Assembly (NCBI GenBank): GCA_963736355.1
Contig: CAVTOO010000008.1
Location: forward strand, 165,967-229,966
Source: CAVTOO01 sp963736355
Lineage (GTDB): Bacteria; Pseudomonadota; Alphaproteobacteria; Rhizobiales; Xanthobacteraceae
Direction of reading: 5' to 3'
Length of the DNA stretch: 64,000 nt
Below, piece by piece: positions 1 to 8,434 of this stretch. The notes under the pieces are model-generated. The model was not told where the DNA came from, made no database searches, and was given only the letters and a program-made list of their open reading frames with translations. Position numbers and translations under genes: made by a program. Each line of letters opens with the position of its first letter. Position 1 is the first letter of the stretch.

Positions 1-598
1 TGCTGACGCGCCCTCCGGGCTCCGAACGCGGCGCAGGCGTGCTCAGCGTGATGCCCATGACGATAGCCAGTCCCGTCAGCGGACTGAGGATCAGGAGCGG
101 CAGCGTCAGCCACGCCGATACGTTGTGCCATCCCGCCAGAGTGTTGCGCAGGCGCGGCCAGCCCATGGCGATGCCCAGCGTGATGATCACGAGCATCGCC
201 ACCGTCGATGCCGTGACCAGCCCGCGCAATTGCAGTAGCAGTGTTTCGTGCATGCGCCGCGCTGTCAGGAAAACGTCCGACCAGTAAAAACTTCTTTCCT
301 CGGTCATCTCCTCGCCGGTGCGCAAATCGATTTCGATCTCGCCATCCGGTCCAACGCCCCGCAGCGTCAGGCTATGCTCGTAGGTGTTGATCGTCAGCGC
401 AGTGGCCTGCGATTGCGGATCGAAGCGCTCGAGATATCCGGCCACCTGCGCCGTGGTCATCGGCTTCGGCGGCGACAGTTGCTGCGCGAGGGGCTCGAAC
501 GACAGGACAAGGCCGGTGCCGATCACGGCAAGGAGCGGCAGAGCGAAGACAAACGTGATCCAGCGGTGAAATCGCAGCAGATAGGGCTTGAGCATCAT
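1..598 (-). CDS. PepSY-associated membrane protein, 3' end outside window
   Basis: The gene reads leftward from a double ATG at 598 and runs off the window, so about 199 codons are visible and the C terminus is missing. The N terminus has a first membrane segment (around residues 12-32, HRWITFVFALPLLAVIG), then an extracytoplasmic stretch of about 90 residues. Two more hydrophobic segments follow near residues 130-147 and 160-180. This pattern matches PepSY-associated TM helix proteins, a membrane family often linked to metal or redox functions. The exact role is unknown. It faces away from the redoxin gene at 822, with about 220 bp between them. Family assignment is by pattern only. Confidence 0.7.
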   Translation of the reverse strand, partial: MMLKPYLLRFHRWITFVFALPLLAVIGTGLVLSFEPLAQQLSPPKPMTTAQVAGYLERFDPQSQATALTINTYEHSLTLRGVGPDGEIEIDLRTGEEMTEERSFYWSDVFLTARRMHETLLLQLRGLVTASTVAMLVIITLGIAMGWPRLRNTLAGWHNVSAWLTLPLLILSPLTGLAIVMGITLSTPAPRSEPGGRVS

Positions 599-821
599 GG
601 CGACGGCTCGCTTTCAGGTTGCGAAACCGACGCATGGGCGCAATTGGCCGTCAAGCGGGTGGCGTCAACCTTGCCAAGATTTAATGCGACGGTCGGGCGT
701 CGCCGCGGGGCCGCAGCGAGTATGCGCACTGACGCCATTGTGTGCGGTCAAGGCAAGAATTGCATTGTATTGCCATTCGACTTCTCGCCATCTCTAAGGC
801 ACTGCCCACGGAGAGATTATC

Positions 822-1334
822 GTGACTATCAAGCCGCGCCTGCCCGCTCCATCCCTCGTCTTCAATCTCATCGATGACACGATCTGGCGTCTCGGTGCCG
901 TCAGTCCTGATTCTTTCGACATGATCGTTGTCTATCGAGGTCTGCATTGCCCGCTATGCAAGGCTTATCTCGGCGAGATCGAAGCAAAACTGGGCGAGTT
1001 TTCACGTCGCGGCGTGTCCGTGGTCGCCGTCAGCGCGGACACGCGCCAGCGCGCCCTTCAGGCCAAGGCGGAATGGAATCTCGATAACCTTCGCATCGGC
1101 TACGGCCTGTCGTTGCCGAGCGCCCGCGAATGGGAATTGTTCGTCTCGCGCGCGATCCGCGACGGCGAACCGCCCGAGTTCGTCGAGCCCGGCCTGTTTC
1201 TCGTCAAACCCGACGGGACGCTGTTCTATGCCTCTCGCAACAGTGCGCCGTGGGGTCGCCCGTCCCTCGATCAAGTGTTGCGCGGCATCGATCTTGCGAT
1301 CGAACGCAAGTCGCCGGCACGCGGCGAGGCGTGA
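822..1334 (+). CDS. Peroxiredoxin-like (AhpC/TSA superfamily) protein
   Basis: This 170-residue soluble protein has a thioredoxin-fold redoxin layout. A CPLC dithiol motif follows a beta strand (VVYRGLHCPLCKAYL, around residues 35-50). A VVAVSADT strand comes next, then a C-terminal PGLFLVKPDG strand typical of AhpC/TSA-like proteins. It probably reduces peroxides or acts in thiol redox chemistry, but the substrate is not readable from sequence. The start is GTG at 822, with GGAGAG about 7 bases upstream. The FG-GAP gene starts 5 bases after its stop, so the two are probably co-transcribed. Confidence 0.75.
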   Translation: MTIKPRLPAPSLVFNLIDDTIWRLGAVSPDSFDMIVVYRGLHCPLCKAYLGEIEAKLGEFSRRGVSVVAVSADTRQRALQAKAEWNLDNLRIGYGLSLPSAREWELFVSRAIRDGEPPEFVEPGLFLVKPDGTLFYASRNSAPWGRPSLDQVLRGIDLAIERKSPARGEA

Positions 1335-1339
1335 GGAGC

Positions 1340-2308
1340 ATGTCGCGGACGCCGCAGCTTGCTCTGCTGTTGCTGCTGTCGACCTGTGCGCTTGCGCGAG
1401 CCGAGTGGAGGGCGGAGATCGTGCCGGCGCCGGGACGGATCGAGGCCGTGGAGGTGCGCGGTATCGACGTCCGCATCGGGATCGGCAAGACATGGTACCG
1501 CATCGTCGGCGATTCCTTGCGGCTTGAGCCTGCCGACGCACTGTCGCGTCCTGTTATTCCGCCGGGCGGGCTGGCGGATTCACGCGTCGCTGTTGGTACG
1601 GGCGCTATCGCGCGGGCCTGGCTTGCCGGGCCGACGGATCGTTATCGTCACGGCGTGCTGGGCGATGCCATTGAGGCCGGCAGCCTGATCATTGTGCGCT
1701 CCGACGGAAGTCGTCAGACGCTGCGCCTCGGAGCCGATGCCGTATTTGAGGATCTTGAGCCGCGCATCGCATCCATCGGCGGCGCTGACAGGGTTGTCGT
1801 CGTGAAGTCCTATCTCGACCACGGTTCGGCCTTGGCAGTGATCGATGCGAACAAGGCAGAGATCGTTGCCGAGACGCCGCCTGTCGGTCGCGCCAATGCC
1901 TGGCTCAATCCCGCCGGCATCGCCGATTTCGACGGCGACGGCGCAACCGATATTGCCATTGTGCGCCAGCCCCATGTCGTCGGCCGGCTGGAGGTGTGGT
2001 CGTGGCGCGAGGGCGGCCTGAAGAAGTCCGCCGAGCTGTCGGATGTGTCGAACCATGTCATTGGCTCGCGCGTCCTCGGCATGAGTTCTACGGCTGATTT
2101 CGACGGGGATGGCCGCGCCGATCTCGCCGTGCCGTCCTTTGATCGGCGTGCGCTGCGTCTGATCGGTTTTGCCCCGCAGCCGCGCGATATCGCCCGTGTC
2201 GCACTGCCCGCACGCATCGTCACCAATATCGGTGTTGCGCGCGTCGGCGGACGCCCGATGCTCGTCATGGGCCTTGAGAACGGCGCGCTGGCGCTGGTCC
2301 GAAACTAG
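1340..2308 (+). CDS. Secreted FG-GAP/VCBS repeat protein
   Basis: This 322-residue protein has a cleavable signal peptide (MSRTPQLALLLLLSTCALARA). The body carries at least two FG-GAP/VCBS-type calcium-binding loops, IADFDGDGATDIAIV and TADFDGDGRADLAV, roughly at residues 190-260. Such repeats form beta-propeller blades in extracytoplasmic proteins. The ligand is unknown. I chose the ATG at 1340 over an upstream in-frame ATG because the signal peptide begins there, directly after the redoxin gene. The TAG stop lies inside the 5' arm of the palindrome at 2305, so that hairpin would form at the end of this transcript. Confidence 0.75.
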   Translation: MSRTPQLALLLLLSTCALARAEWRAEIVPAPGRIEAVEVRGIDVRIGIGKTWYRIVGDSLRLEPADALSRPVIPPGGLADSRVAVGTGAIARAWLAGPTDRYRHGVLGDAIEAGSLIIVRSDGSRQTLRLGADAVFEDLEPRIASIGGADRVVVVKSYLDHGSALAVIDANKAEIVAETPPVGRANAWLNPAGIADFDGDGATDIAIVRQPHVVGRLEVWSWREGGLKKSAELSDVSNHVIGSRVLGMSSTADFDGDGRADLAVPSFDRRALRLIGFAPQPRDIARVALPARIVTNIGVARVGGRPMLVMGLENGALALVRN

Positions 2309-2380
2309 TGTCCCGATTCCGAAGTTCGCATGCCATTGCAGCAACCTCTATTGCGAACTTCGGAATCCAAGGGACACTAG
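2305..2380. repeat. Long imperfect palindrome 1 (CTAGTGT family)
   Basis: The arms are 2305-2330 and 2352-2380, with a 21-base loop. The left arm starts CTAGTGTCCC and ends GAAGTTCGCA. The right arm is its reverse complement, apart from a three-base bulge. The palindrome contains the stop codon of the preceding gene. It is closely related to the second palindrome at 2394-2471 and could act as a transcript-end hairpin or a mobile REP/MITE-like element. Confidence 0.9.
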
Positions 2381-2393
2381 CAAGTCTATGAAG

Positions 2394-2471
2394 CTAGTGT
2401 GGTTTAGGTTCAGAAGTTCGCTCGACGAACCCGCGGAGGCACTGGAGCGAACTTTTGAACCACCACACTAG
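2394..2471. repeat. Long imperfect palindrome 2 (CTAGTGT family)
   Basis: The arms are 2394-2422 and 2446-2471. They begin CTAGTGTGGT and pair with ACCACACTAG, with one mismatch and a three-base bulge. The bulge is on the left arm, whereas in palindrome 1 it is on the right. The inner half (TTC-GAAGTTCGC) is shared with palindrome 1, only 13 bases away. About 157 bp follow before the next gene, in which I see no other feature. Confidence 0.9.
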
Positions 2472-2628
2472 GACGGCGTCCGATTTTTCTTTTTTCGATG
2501 GTTGAAATACCGAATTTCGCTCGGTTTTCCGCGTTCGCCCACGCAGCACGCAGCATTGTCGCTCGCCGACCGCGTCGCTAACAATCGCGCCTTCTCGACA
2601 GATCCGGCCGACAACGGGAGACCATAAA

Positions 2629-3567
2629 ATGGATTTGAAGGTTTACGGTGTGCATTACGTGATGGAGCTCGCCCCGTTGCTGCTGGCGGTTGATCAGATG
2701 ACCGGCGGCAAGGAGACCGTGCACCACGGCAACATCGCCCATCTCGTCAAGGCACCGGCGTCGATGAGCCCGGCGGCTGCCGCGATCAAGAACGAAGCGG
2801 CGCAGAAGCTGGTCGACGAGGACACCAATGTCGAGGTCGATGTTGTGACCAATGCCGAGACGCAGGCGCTGCGCTTCTCGGTCGATAATCCCAATCTGCG
2901 CATCCTGTTCAACGTCACCGAGGGTCTTTATCGCCTGGTTGCGCGCCGCTCTGCCGGCATCAACTCGCTGAAGGACTTCAAGGGCAAGAAGGTCGGGACT
3001 TTCCCGCGCACCTCGTCGGCGTTCTATCTCGTCAAGGAACTCGCCACCGTCGGCCTGAAGGAAAGCGACGTCACCATCGTTCCGCTCGCCCCGGTCATGG
3101 AAATCTCCCGTGCGCTGGTCGACAAGGAAGTCGACGCCATCGCCATCTGGGAGCCGGCCGCGCAGGATGCCGTCGATCGTCTCGGTGACGACGCGATCGA
3201 GTTCCGGACCAAGGGTCTCTATCGCGAGGTGTTCAACCTCCACACCACGGCCGAGAAGCTCGCCGATCCGGTCAAGCGCAAGCAGATCGTCGAATTCTCG
3301 CGCAAGATCATCGAGTGCTCGAAGCAACTGCGTGAAAACCCCGAGCCGGTGTTCCCGCTGATGGCCAAGGTCTCCGGCTACGACATCGACCTGCTGCGCC
3401 GCGCCTGGCCGCATCACAATTTCACGCCCAGCATGCCCAAGGATCTGCTCGACGTGCTGGTCGAGGAAGACGTCTGGGTCGCGACCGAGAATGGCCGCAA
3501 GCCGCGCACGCGCGAACAGCTTGCCACGCTCATCGACGACAGCGTATGGAAAGAGGCCAATGCGTGA
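2629..3567 (+). CDS. ABC-type substrate-binding protein, NrtA/SsuA/TauA-like, no signal peptide
   Basis: This 312-residue protein resembles the periplasmic binding proteins of the nitrate/sulfonate/taurine class. It has a SLKDFKGKKVGTFPRTS segment near residues 110-130, then an alternating-domain hinge and the VDAIAIWEPAA segment near residues 165-180. These are typical of that class. The first residues (MDLKVYGVHYVMELAP) are not a signal peptide and begin straight in the fold. No permease or ATPase gene is next to it. It may be a cytoplasmic ligand-binding relative, or may have lost export. Ligand unknown. The stop lies inside a GATC/CCGG-type palindrome. Confidence 0.7.
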   Translation: MDLKVYGVHYVMELAPLLLAVDQMTGGKETVHHGNIAHLVKAPASMSPAAAAIKNEAAQKLVDEDTNVEVDVVTNAETQALRFSVDNPNLRILFNVTEGLYRLVARRSAGINSLKDFKGKKVGTFPRTSSAFYLVKELATVGLKESDVTIVPLAPVMEISRALVDKEVDAIAIWEPAAQDAVDRLGDDAIEFRTKGLYREVFNLHTTAEKLADPVKRKQIVEFSRKIIECSKQLRENPEPVFPLMAKVSGYDIDLLRRAWPHHNFTPSMPKDLLDVLVEEDVWVATENGRKPRTREQLATLIDDSVWKEANA

Positions 3568-3606
3568 TCCTGAAAACCGGCAACCGGTTTTCGGACAAGA
3601 CCACGC
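3562..3606. repeat. Dispersed palindrome (GATC...AACCGGTT type), copy A
   Basis: GCGTGATC and GACCACGC form the outer arms, with ACCGG/CCGGT in the centre. It overlaps the stop codon of the preceding gene. Related copies are at 41847, 44852 and, in part, 51500. Confidence 0.75.
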
Positions 3607-3655
3607 CACGACACAGCGACTCCATCGCGTAACAACGCTCAGAGGGATCGCTTAG

Positions 3656-3694
3656 GAAACGGCCCGCCTTGGGGGAGGCGGGCCGTTTCTGTTT
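3656..3694 (+). terminator. Intrinsic terminator after the substrate-binding protein gene
   Basis: A perfect 13-base stem (GAAACGGCCCGCC at 3656-3668 with 3677-3689) has an 8-base loop and is followed by TGTTT. The 5' A-run is too short for it to be strong in the reverse direction. Confidence 0.75.
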
Positions 3695-3712
3695 CCAGAC
3701 TTTTCCGGAGCA

Positions 3713-5377
3713 TCAATCGTGATGCGGCGTGACCGTCTGCGCCGCGCGATCCGGCGTGTCGTCGCGCCAGCGCACGGAGCCGAACGGCCGCTCCAGCATG
3801 CGCCGAATGCGCACCGGCTCCGGCCCGACATGGAAGTCCGCGGCGCGCCGGCTCAAATCGCGCTCGGCCTGCGTCGGCCGGCCGCGCTGGCGCAGATAGT
3901 CGTGCCACGTCGGCGAATGATAGCGCTCGGTCCACAGTTCGGGGTCGGTCACGTCGCGCGCAATCGACCAGCCATAAGCGCCGTTGCGTTTTCGTGATCG
4001 TTCCACTTCCTGCATCAGATTGTGGAAGTCGCGCGCCTTGTCGAGCGGCACCCGGTATTCAAGCTCCACCACAATTGGTCCGCTGCGACCGGTCAGCGCC
4101 AGGCGCACTTCCGGGTCTTCCAGCGCTTCGGCCGAGGTGCTCGGCTTGCCGATGGCCGCGACCGGGCTCCACATTCCGAACACGCCCGTCGCCAGCATCA
4201 ATCCGCCGGACAGCAGCATCGACTTGTCGAGGCCGATGATGTCGGCGGTATAGCCCCACATCCAGCCGCCCAGCGCCAGCCCGAGATTCGACGAGGTTCG
4301 GAACGCGGCAAGCGCGCGGCCGGACACCCAGCGCGGCGCGGAGAACTGCACGGCGATGTTGAACAGCGCCAGCGACATCATCCAGCCGCCGCCCATGGCG
4401 ACGAGCGCGATCGCGGTCACGTACCACCACGGGCTCAGCGCCATCACGACGATGGCGATGCCCATCATCAGCGCCAGGGCGCGCAGCGATTGCTCGGCGG
4501 TGAAGCGCTGCCGCACTTCGGCGACATTCAGTCCCGCGATCACGGCGCCGAAGCCGAACGCACCGAGCAGAATGCCGAACATCGGCGCGCCGCCATTGAG
4601 CAGGTCGCGCGCCACCAGCGGCAGCAGTGCCTGCGCCGACGCCCCGCCCGTGCACATCACCAGCGAGCGTAACAAAATCGTGCGGATCGACGGCGAATGC
4701 ATCACATAGCGCCCGCCCGAGACGATGGCGCGGCCGAGCCGTTCCGGCGGCAGGCGCGAGGGTTCCTGCACGCGCTTCCAGCGCAACAGTTCGAAGATCA
4801 GCGGCAGATAGAGCACCGCATTGGTGACGAAGGAGGCGATGGCGCCCGATGCCGCGACGATGAGGCCGCCCACGGCCGGGCCGAAGCTGCGCGCGATATT
4901 GTAGTTGATGCTGTTCAGCGCGATGGCCGAGGGCAGCGCTTCGGGCGGGACCTGTTCGCCGACCGAGGCCTGCCAGGCCGGGCCAAACAGCGCGGTGCCG
5001 CTCGCGATCATGAAGCAGAACGCCAGCAGCAGATAAGGCGTCACCAGACCGAGATAAAAGAGAGTGGCCAGTGCGATCGAGCCGACGAAGGTCAGGAACG
5101 TGGCCGCGAGGCTGACGAGGCGGCGGTCGTACATGTCGGCGATGGCGCCGGCGGGGATCGAGAGCAGCACGATCGGCAGCGACGAGGCCGTCTGCACCAG
5201 CGCCACCATGTTGGCGGAGGTGGTCATCTCGGTCATGGCCCAGGCCGCGCCGACACCCTGGATCAGCATGCCGAAATTCGACAAGAGGCTGGCGATCCAG
5301 ACACGGCGGAAGACCGTGTGCTGGAAGGGCGCTTTCAGGGTGCTGACATAGGAGGCAAATGCCCCGGACTTGATCAT
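3713..5377 (-). CDS. MFS transporter with C-terminal soluble domain (MFS_3 / EntS-like)
   Basis: This 554-residue inner-membrane protein has about 12 membrane segments in residues 25-415. It carries an MFS loop 2-3 signature (PAGAIADMYDRR) and GPAVGGLIVAASG in the middle, as in the enterobactin-exporter-like transmembrane effector family. The last ~130 residues (from about 425) are soluble and contain VVELEYRVPLDKARDFHNLM. This looks like the dimeric alpha-beta barrel tail that many MFS_3 members carry. Probably a drug or metabolite exporter, substrate unknown. It starts at ATG 5377 and is transcribed away from the MBL-fold gene. Confidence 0.85.
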   Translation of the reverse strand: MIKSGAFASYVSTLKAPFQHTVFRRVWIASLLSNFGMLIQGVGAAWAMTEMTTSANMVALVQTASSLPIVLLSIPAGAIADMYDRRLVSLAATFLTFVGSIALATLFYLGLVTPYLLLAFCFMIASGTALFGPAWQASVGEQVPPEALPSAIALNSINYNIARSFGPAVGGLIVAASGAIASFVTNAVLYLPLIFELLRWKRVQEPSRLPPERLGRAIVSGGRYVMHSPSIRTILLRSLVMCTGGASAQALLPLVARDLLNGGAPMFGILLGAFGFGAVIAGLNVAEVRQRFTAEQSLRALALMMGIAIVVMALSPWWYVTAIALVAMGGGWMMSLALFNIAVQFSAPRWVSGRALAAFRTSSNLGLALGGWMWGYTADIIGLDKSMLLSGGLMLATGVFGMWSPVAAIGKPSTSAEALEDPEVRLALTGRSGPIVVELEYRVPLDKARDFHNLMQEVERSRKRNGAYGWSIARDVTDPELWTERYHSPTWHDYLRQRGRPTQAERDLSRRAADFHVGPEPVRIRRMLERPFGSVRWRDDTPDRAAQTVTPHHD

Positions 5378-5511
5378 GGGCGACTCGAACGGATCACGTG
5401 CAAGTTACAGCATTCGTTCGCTTTGGCCACGGCATCCTGTGGGCGGCGGTGCGCAAGCGCGCTTTCCCTGTTATTGTGCGCTGCAGGTTGATCCCGCGCG
5501 GGAGGTCCTCA

Positions 5512-6403
5512 GTGCATGCGATGATCCGGTTCGGTACCTCGGTGCGGCGGTCCAGGGCTTGCGTCCTGATCTGGGCGGTGGCCATCGGCGTGCTTGCGGC
5601 CGTTATGCCGCACCATGTCCGCGCCCAGGCGCAGCCTCGCAATGCCGTCGCCAGCGAATGTCTCGCCATGGCGCAGCGCCTGCCGAACGCGCGTTACGCC
5701 AGCCTCGACGCGCCGCAGTTTTTGCCCGTCGCCGCCAGGCCGGCCGTCACCATCAGCTATGCCGGACATTCGACCTATGTGATCGATACGCCGGGCGGCA
5801 TCCGCATCGCCACGGATTACAGCGGCCACTATCACGTGCCCGGAAAATTGCCCGACGTCGCGACGATGAACCGGGCGCACTCCACCCATTACACGCTCAA
5901 CCCGGATCCGCGCATCCGTCATGTGCTCCATGGCTGGGCGCAACAACGGCCCGGCGAAACACTATCTCACCGTCGATGACGTGCTGGTGCGCAACGTCAC
6001 GACTGACATCCGCGGCTTTGTCGCGCGCAATTCCGGCATCGCCGTGCAGGCCGACGGCAATTCGATCTTCATTTTCGAAGTGGCGGGGCTGTGCATCGGC
6101 CATCTCGGCCATCTGCATCACCGCCTCGAAGACGTGCACATCTCCGAGATGGGCCGCGTCGACATCCTCATGGTGCCGATCGACGGCGGGCTCACCATGT
6201 CGCTCGACGGCATGGGTGAGATCGTCCGCAAGCTGCGCTCGTCGGTGGTTCTGCCGATGCATCGCTTCGGCACGCCGATCGAGGATTTCATGGCGCGGAT
6301 GAAAAACCAGTTCGCCATCGACCGCCGCTTCGAGCGCTCGCTGTCGATCTCGCTCGACACGCTGCCCAAGGAGCCGACGATCATCATTCTGGATGGGGTG
6401 TAA
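5512..6403 (+). CDS. MBL-fold metal-dependent hydrolase, one frameshift
   Basis: Two overlapping frames encode one protein of about 296 residues once a single extra base near 5938 is removed. The first part has an N-terminal export signal (ACVLIWAVAIGVLAAVMP) and an YAGHSTYVIDT strand, as in UlaG-like metallo-beta-lactamase-fold proteins, with AHSTHYT where the zinc loop is expected. The second part supplies GHLGHLHH, VPIDGG and VLPMHRFG, the downstream metal ligand regions. The GTG at 5512 was chosen because GGAGG lies 6 bases upstream. An in-frame ATG at 5521 is the alternative. Substrate unknown. Confidence 0.8.
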
Positions 6404-6413
6404 GCGGAGGCCG

Positions 6414-6809
6414 TCAGCTTTTCTGGATGTCCTGTGCGATTTCCCAGACATTGCCGTCCGGATCGGCAAACGCCGCGGTACGGCGTCCCCACGGGCGATC
6501 GATAGGCCCATTGAGTAACTTCACGTCAAGCCCCGCCAGTTCGGCGCAGACCGAATCGACATTGCCGACTTTGACGGTGAGCAGCGCGCGCGGCCCTTGA
6601 TTGCGGCCAGGCGTCAGCGGCGCAATGACCTCACCGGCCGCCGATGCACGGAGCAGGTTGATCATGACGCCGCCGACCTTCATGATCCAGCAGCTTTCGT
6701 CCTGATAGACCTCCGTATGGTTGAATATGGCCGCATAGAAGCGTCTGGCCTGCGGCAGGTCGTCGACGAAAAGCGAAATGGTTTCGAGTGCATCGATCTC
6801 TTTGATCAT
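6414..6809 (-). CDS. VOC-superfamily (glyoxalase-like) protein
   Basis: This 131-residue cytoplasmic protein has a single glyoxalase/bleomycin-resistance fold. It shows the paired beta-alpha-beta-beta-beta halves (ISLFVDDLPQARRFYAAIF and a second half ending FADPDGNVWEIAQD). FADPDGNVWE is the usual VOC signature near the C terminus and includes a likely metal-ligand glutamate. Catalytic role unknown. AGGA lies about 10 bases upstream of ATG 6809. It ends 10 bases from the convergent MBL gene and lies downstream of the LysR gene on the same strand. Confidence 0.8.
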   Translation of the reverse strand: MIKEIDALETISLFVDDLPQARRFYAAIFNHTEVYQDESCWIMKVGGVMINLLRASAAGEVIAPLTPGRNQGPRALLTVKVGNVDSVCAELAGLDVKLLNGPIDRPWGRRTAAFADPDGNVWEIAQDIQKS

Positions 6810-6861
6810 GAGATAGTTTCCTGATGTAGGACCATGAGCGGGATCGCCTTATCCTGCACGC

Positions 6862-7778
6862 TTACGCACTGATTTTTCCCTCGAACCGCGGCCTGAGCTT
6901 GCCGATTTCAGCGGCGAGAAAATCCAGAAACACGCGGACGCGTGCGGCGGCTCGCAGATCGGGATGCGTCAGCAGCCACAGATCAGTGCCGAATTCATTG
7001 TCGAGCATCGACAGGCGTTTCAGCCCTTTGCGGCTGTCGGCGACAAAACAGGGCACGTGGCCGATGCCGATCCCGCTCTCGATGGCCTCGAACAGGCCGA
7101 GCACGGTGGAGATTTTGTAGACCGTGTTTTCCGGCGCGACATGCGCGCGGGCATATTTGACCAGCTTGAACTGGCCGAGCGTGTCGCCGAGCGACACCCA
7201 GCGCTCCTTGAACAAGTCATCTTCGCTCAGCTTCTTGAGCCGCGGATAATCCTGCGCCCGGCAGTAGAGTCCCAGGCGACCCGCGCCACGCGCCGTCCGA
7301 CCAGCGTGTCGGGCGGGTTGTCGGTGGCGCGGATGGCGACATCGGCATCGCGGCGCGCGAGGTTCAGTGATTGGTTCGCAAGAATGATGTCGAGTTGCAC
7401 CTTCGGATAGGCGCGCTGGAAGGCGGCGAAGATTGGCGTGAGCACATCGACGAGCAGCGAGTCGTTCGTCGTGACGCGCAATTCGCCCTCAGGCACGATC
7501 TCACTGCCGTCGATCTTGCGCGTGAAGGAATTGATCTCGTCGTCGAAGCGCTCAGCCAGCGCCACCATGTCTTCGCCGGTGGCGGTCAGCGCATAGCCGG
7601 CGCGGTGGCGTTCGAACAGTTTGCGCCCGAGCGCCTCCTCGATCTGGCCGAGCCGCCGGAACACGGTGGAATGATTGACGCCGAGGGCGGTGGCGGCGCC
7701 GGGGAGCCCCCGTGCCATTGCCACCGCCCGAACCAGGCGAAAATCGTCCCAGGCGAGATTCTTGAACGGCTCGACCAT
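6862..7778 (-). CDS. LysR-family transcriptional regulator, one frameshift
   Basis: About 305 residues once one missing base near 7271 is restored. The N-terminal winged helix-turn-helix (residues ~8-65) contains WDDFRLVRAVAMARG and LGVNHSTVFRRLGQIEEALG, typical of LysR DNA-binding domains. The C-terminal part is a LysR substrate-binding domain ending LRAAARVRVFLDFLAAEIG. The break is at the G run after VARVAW, where one more G gives WGLYC in the continuing frame. It sits one gene from the DoxX/dioxygenase divergon and may control it. That link is inference only. Confidence 0.85.
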
Positions 7779-7804
7779 GAGGACCTTTCGTAACGCGCCG
7801 GCGA

Positions 7805-8242
7805 TCAGGCCGATTGCAGGTTGAGGCGCTGCGCGACGCTGTTGGGCAACGAGACGGGCTTCAGCGCGAAGGCGCCGTCGCCAGCGAGGATATGCGTCAG
7901 CGCGGCGACCGCAAGGAAAGCCGGATATTCCCAGCCGCCATTCGGGGCGTTGAAGACCCAGCCGTTCGGCGCGTGGATCACGAGCGCGCCGAGCAGGACC
8001 GGCAGCAGCACGAGCGAGACCGCGCGGCTCCAGACGCCGAGCAGGATGGCAACGCCACCGGCGAATTCGGCGAGGATGATCGGCCAGGCGAGGAAGGCGG
8101 GCAGGCCGACCGAGGTGAGGAAGCCTTCGAAGCCGGGCATCGTGAAGACGCCGAACTTCAGCCAGGCATGGGCGATGAACATGATGCCGAGCGCGGCGCG
8201 CAGGGCGAAGAGGCCGTAGGGGGCAAGGCGGTTGTCGATCAT
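7805..8242 (-). CDS. DoxX-family membrane protein (MhqP/CatD-like context)
   Basis: About 145 residues starting at ATG 8242, with GGAG 10 bases upstream. Four membrane segments and a PNGGWEYPAFLAVAALTHI segment match the DoxX family. The family is linked to thiol/quinone stress and is found beside ring-cleaving dioxygenases (MhqP, CatD of Bacillus). Here it is divergent from exactly such a dioxygenase. I infer a membrane component of a quinone or catechol detoxification module; the molecular activity is not known. Confidence 0.8.
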   Translation of the reverse strand: MIDNRLAPYGLFALRAALGIMFIAHAWLKFGVFTMPGFEGFLTSVGLPAFLAWPIILAEFAGGVAILLGVWSRAVSLVLLPVLLGALVIHAPNGWVFNAPNGGWEYPAFLAVAALTHILAGDGAFALKPVSLPNSVAQRLNLQSA

Positions 8243-8294
8243 GGCGAAATCTCCGCGACCGGAATTGGTCATGGCCGGAAGATGCATATTTCGA

Positions 8295-8337
8295 ATTTGC
8301 AAATCAATTAGTGTATTTGCACACCATAGTTTGCAAA
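8295..8337. promoter_or_regulatory. Candidate operator: repeated TTTGCAAA palindromes between divergent genes
   Basis: The 190-bp gap between the DoxX and dioxygenase genes is AT-rich. It holds ATTTGCAAAT at 8295-8304, a half site ATTTGC at 8315-8320 and TTTGCAAA at 8330-8337. The two full palindromes are 34 bp apart. Position and symmetry suggest a binding site for a regulator controlling both directions. No -35/-10 pair is clear enough to annotate. Confidence 0.45.
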
Positions 8338-8434
8338 ATTGCAATACTTGATCCCTTTAACGGAACCGCTGCGACGCTATTTGGGGAACAAAGCTCGCGC
8401 AGGCTTTGCGCGCTCACGCTGGAGACCTCCCAAA

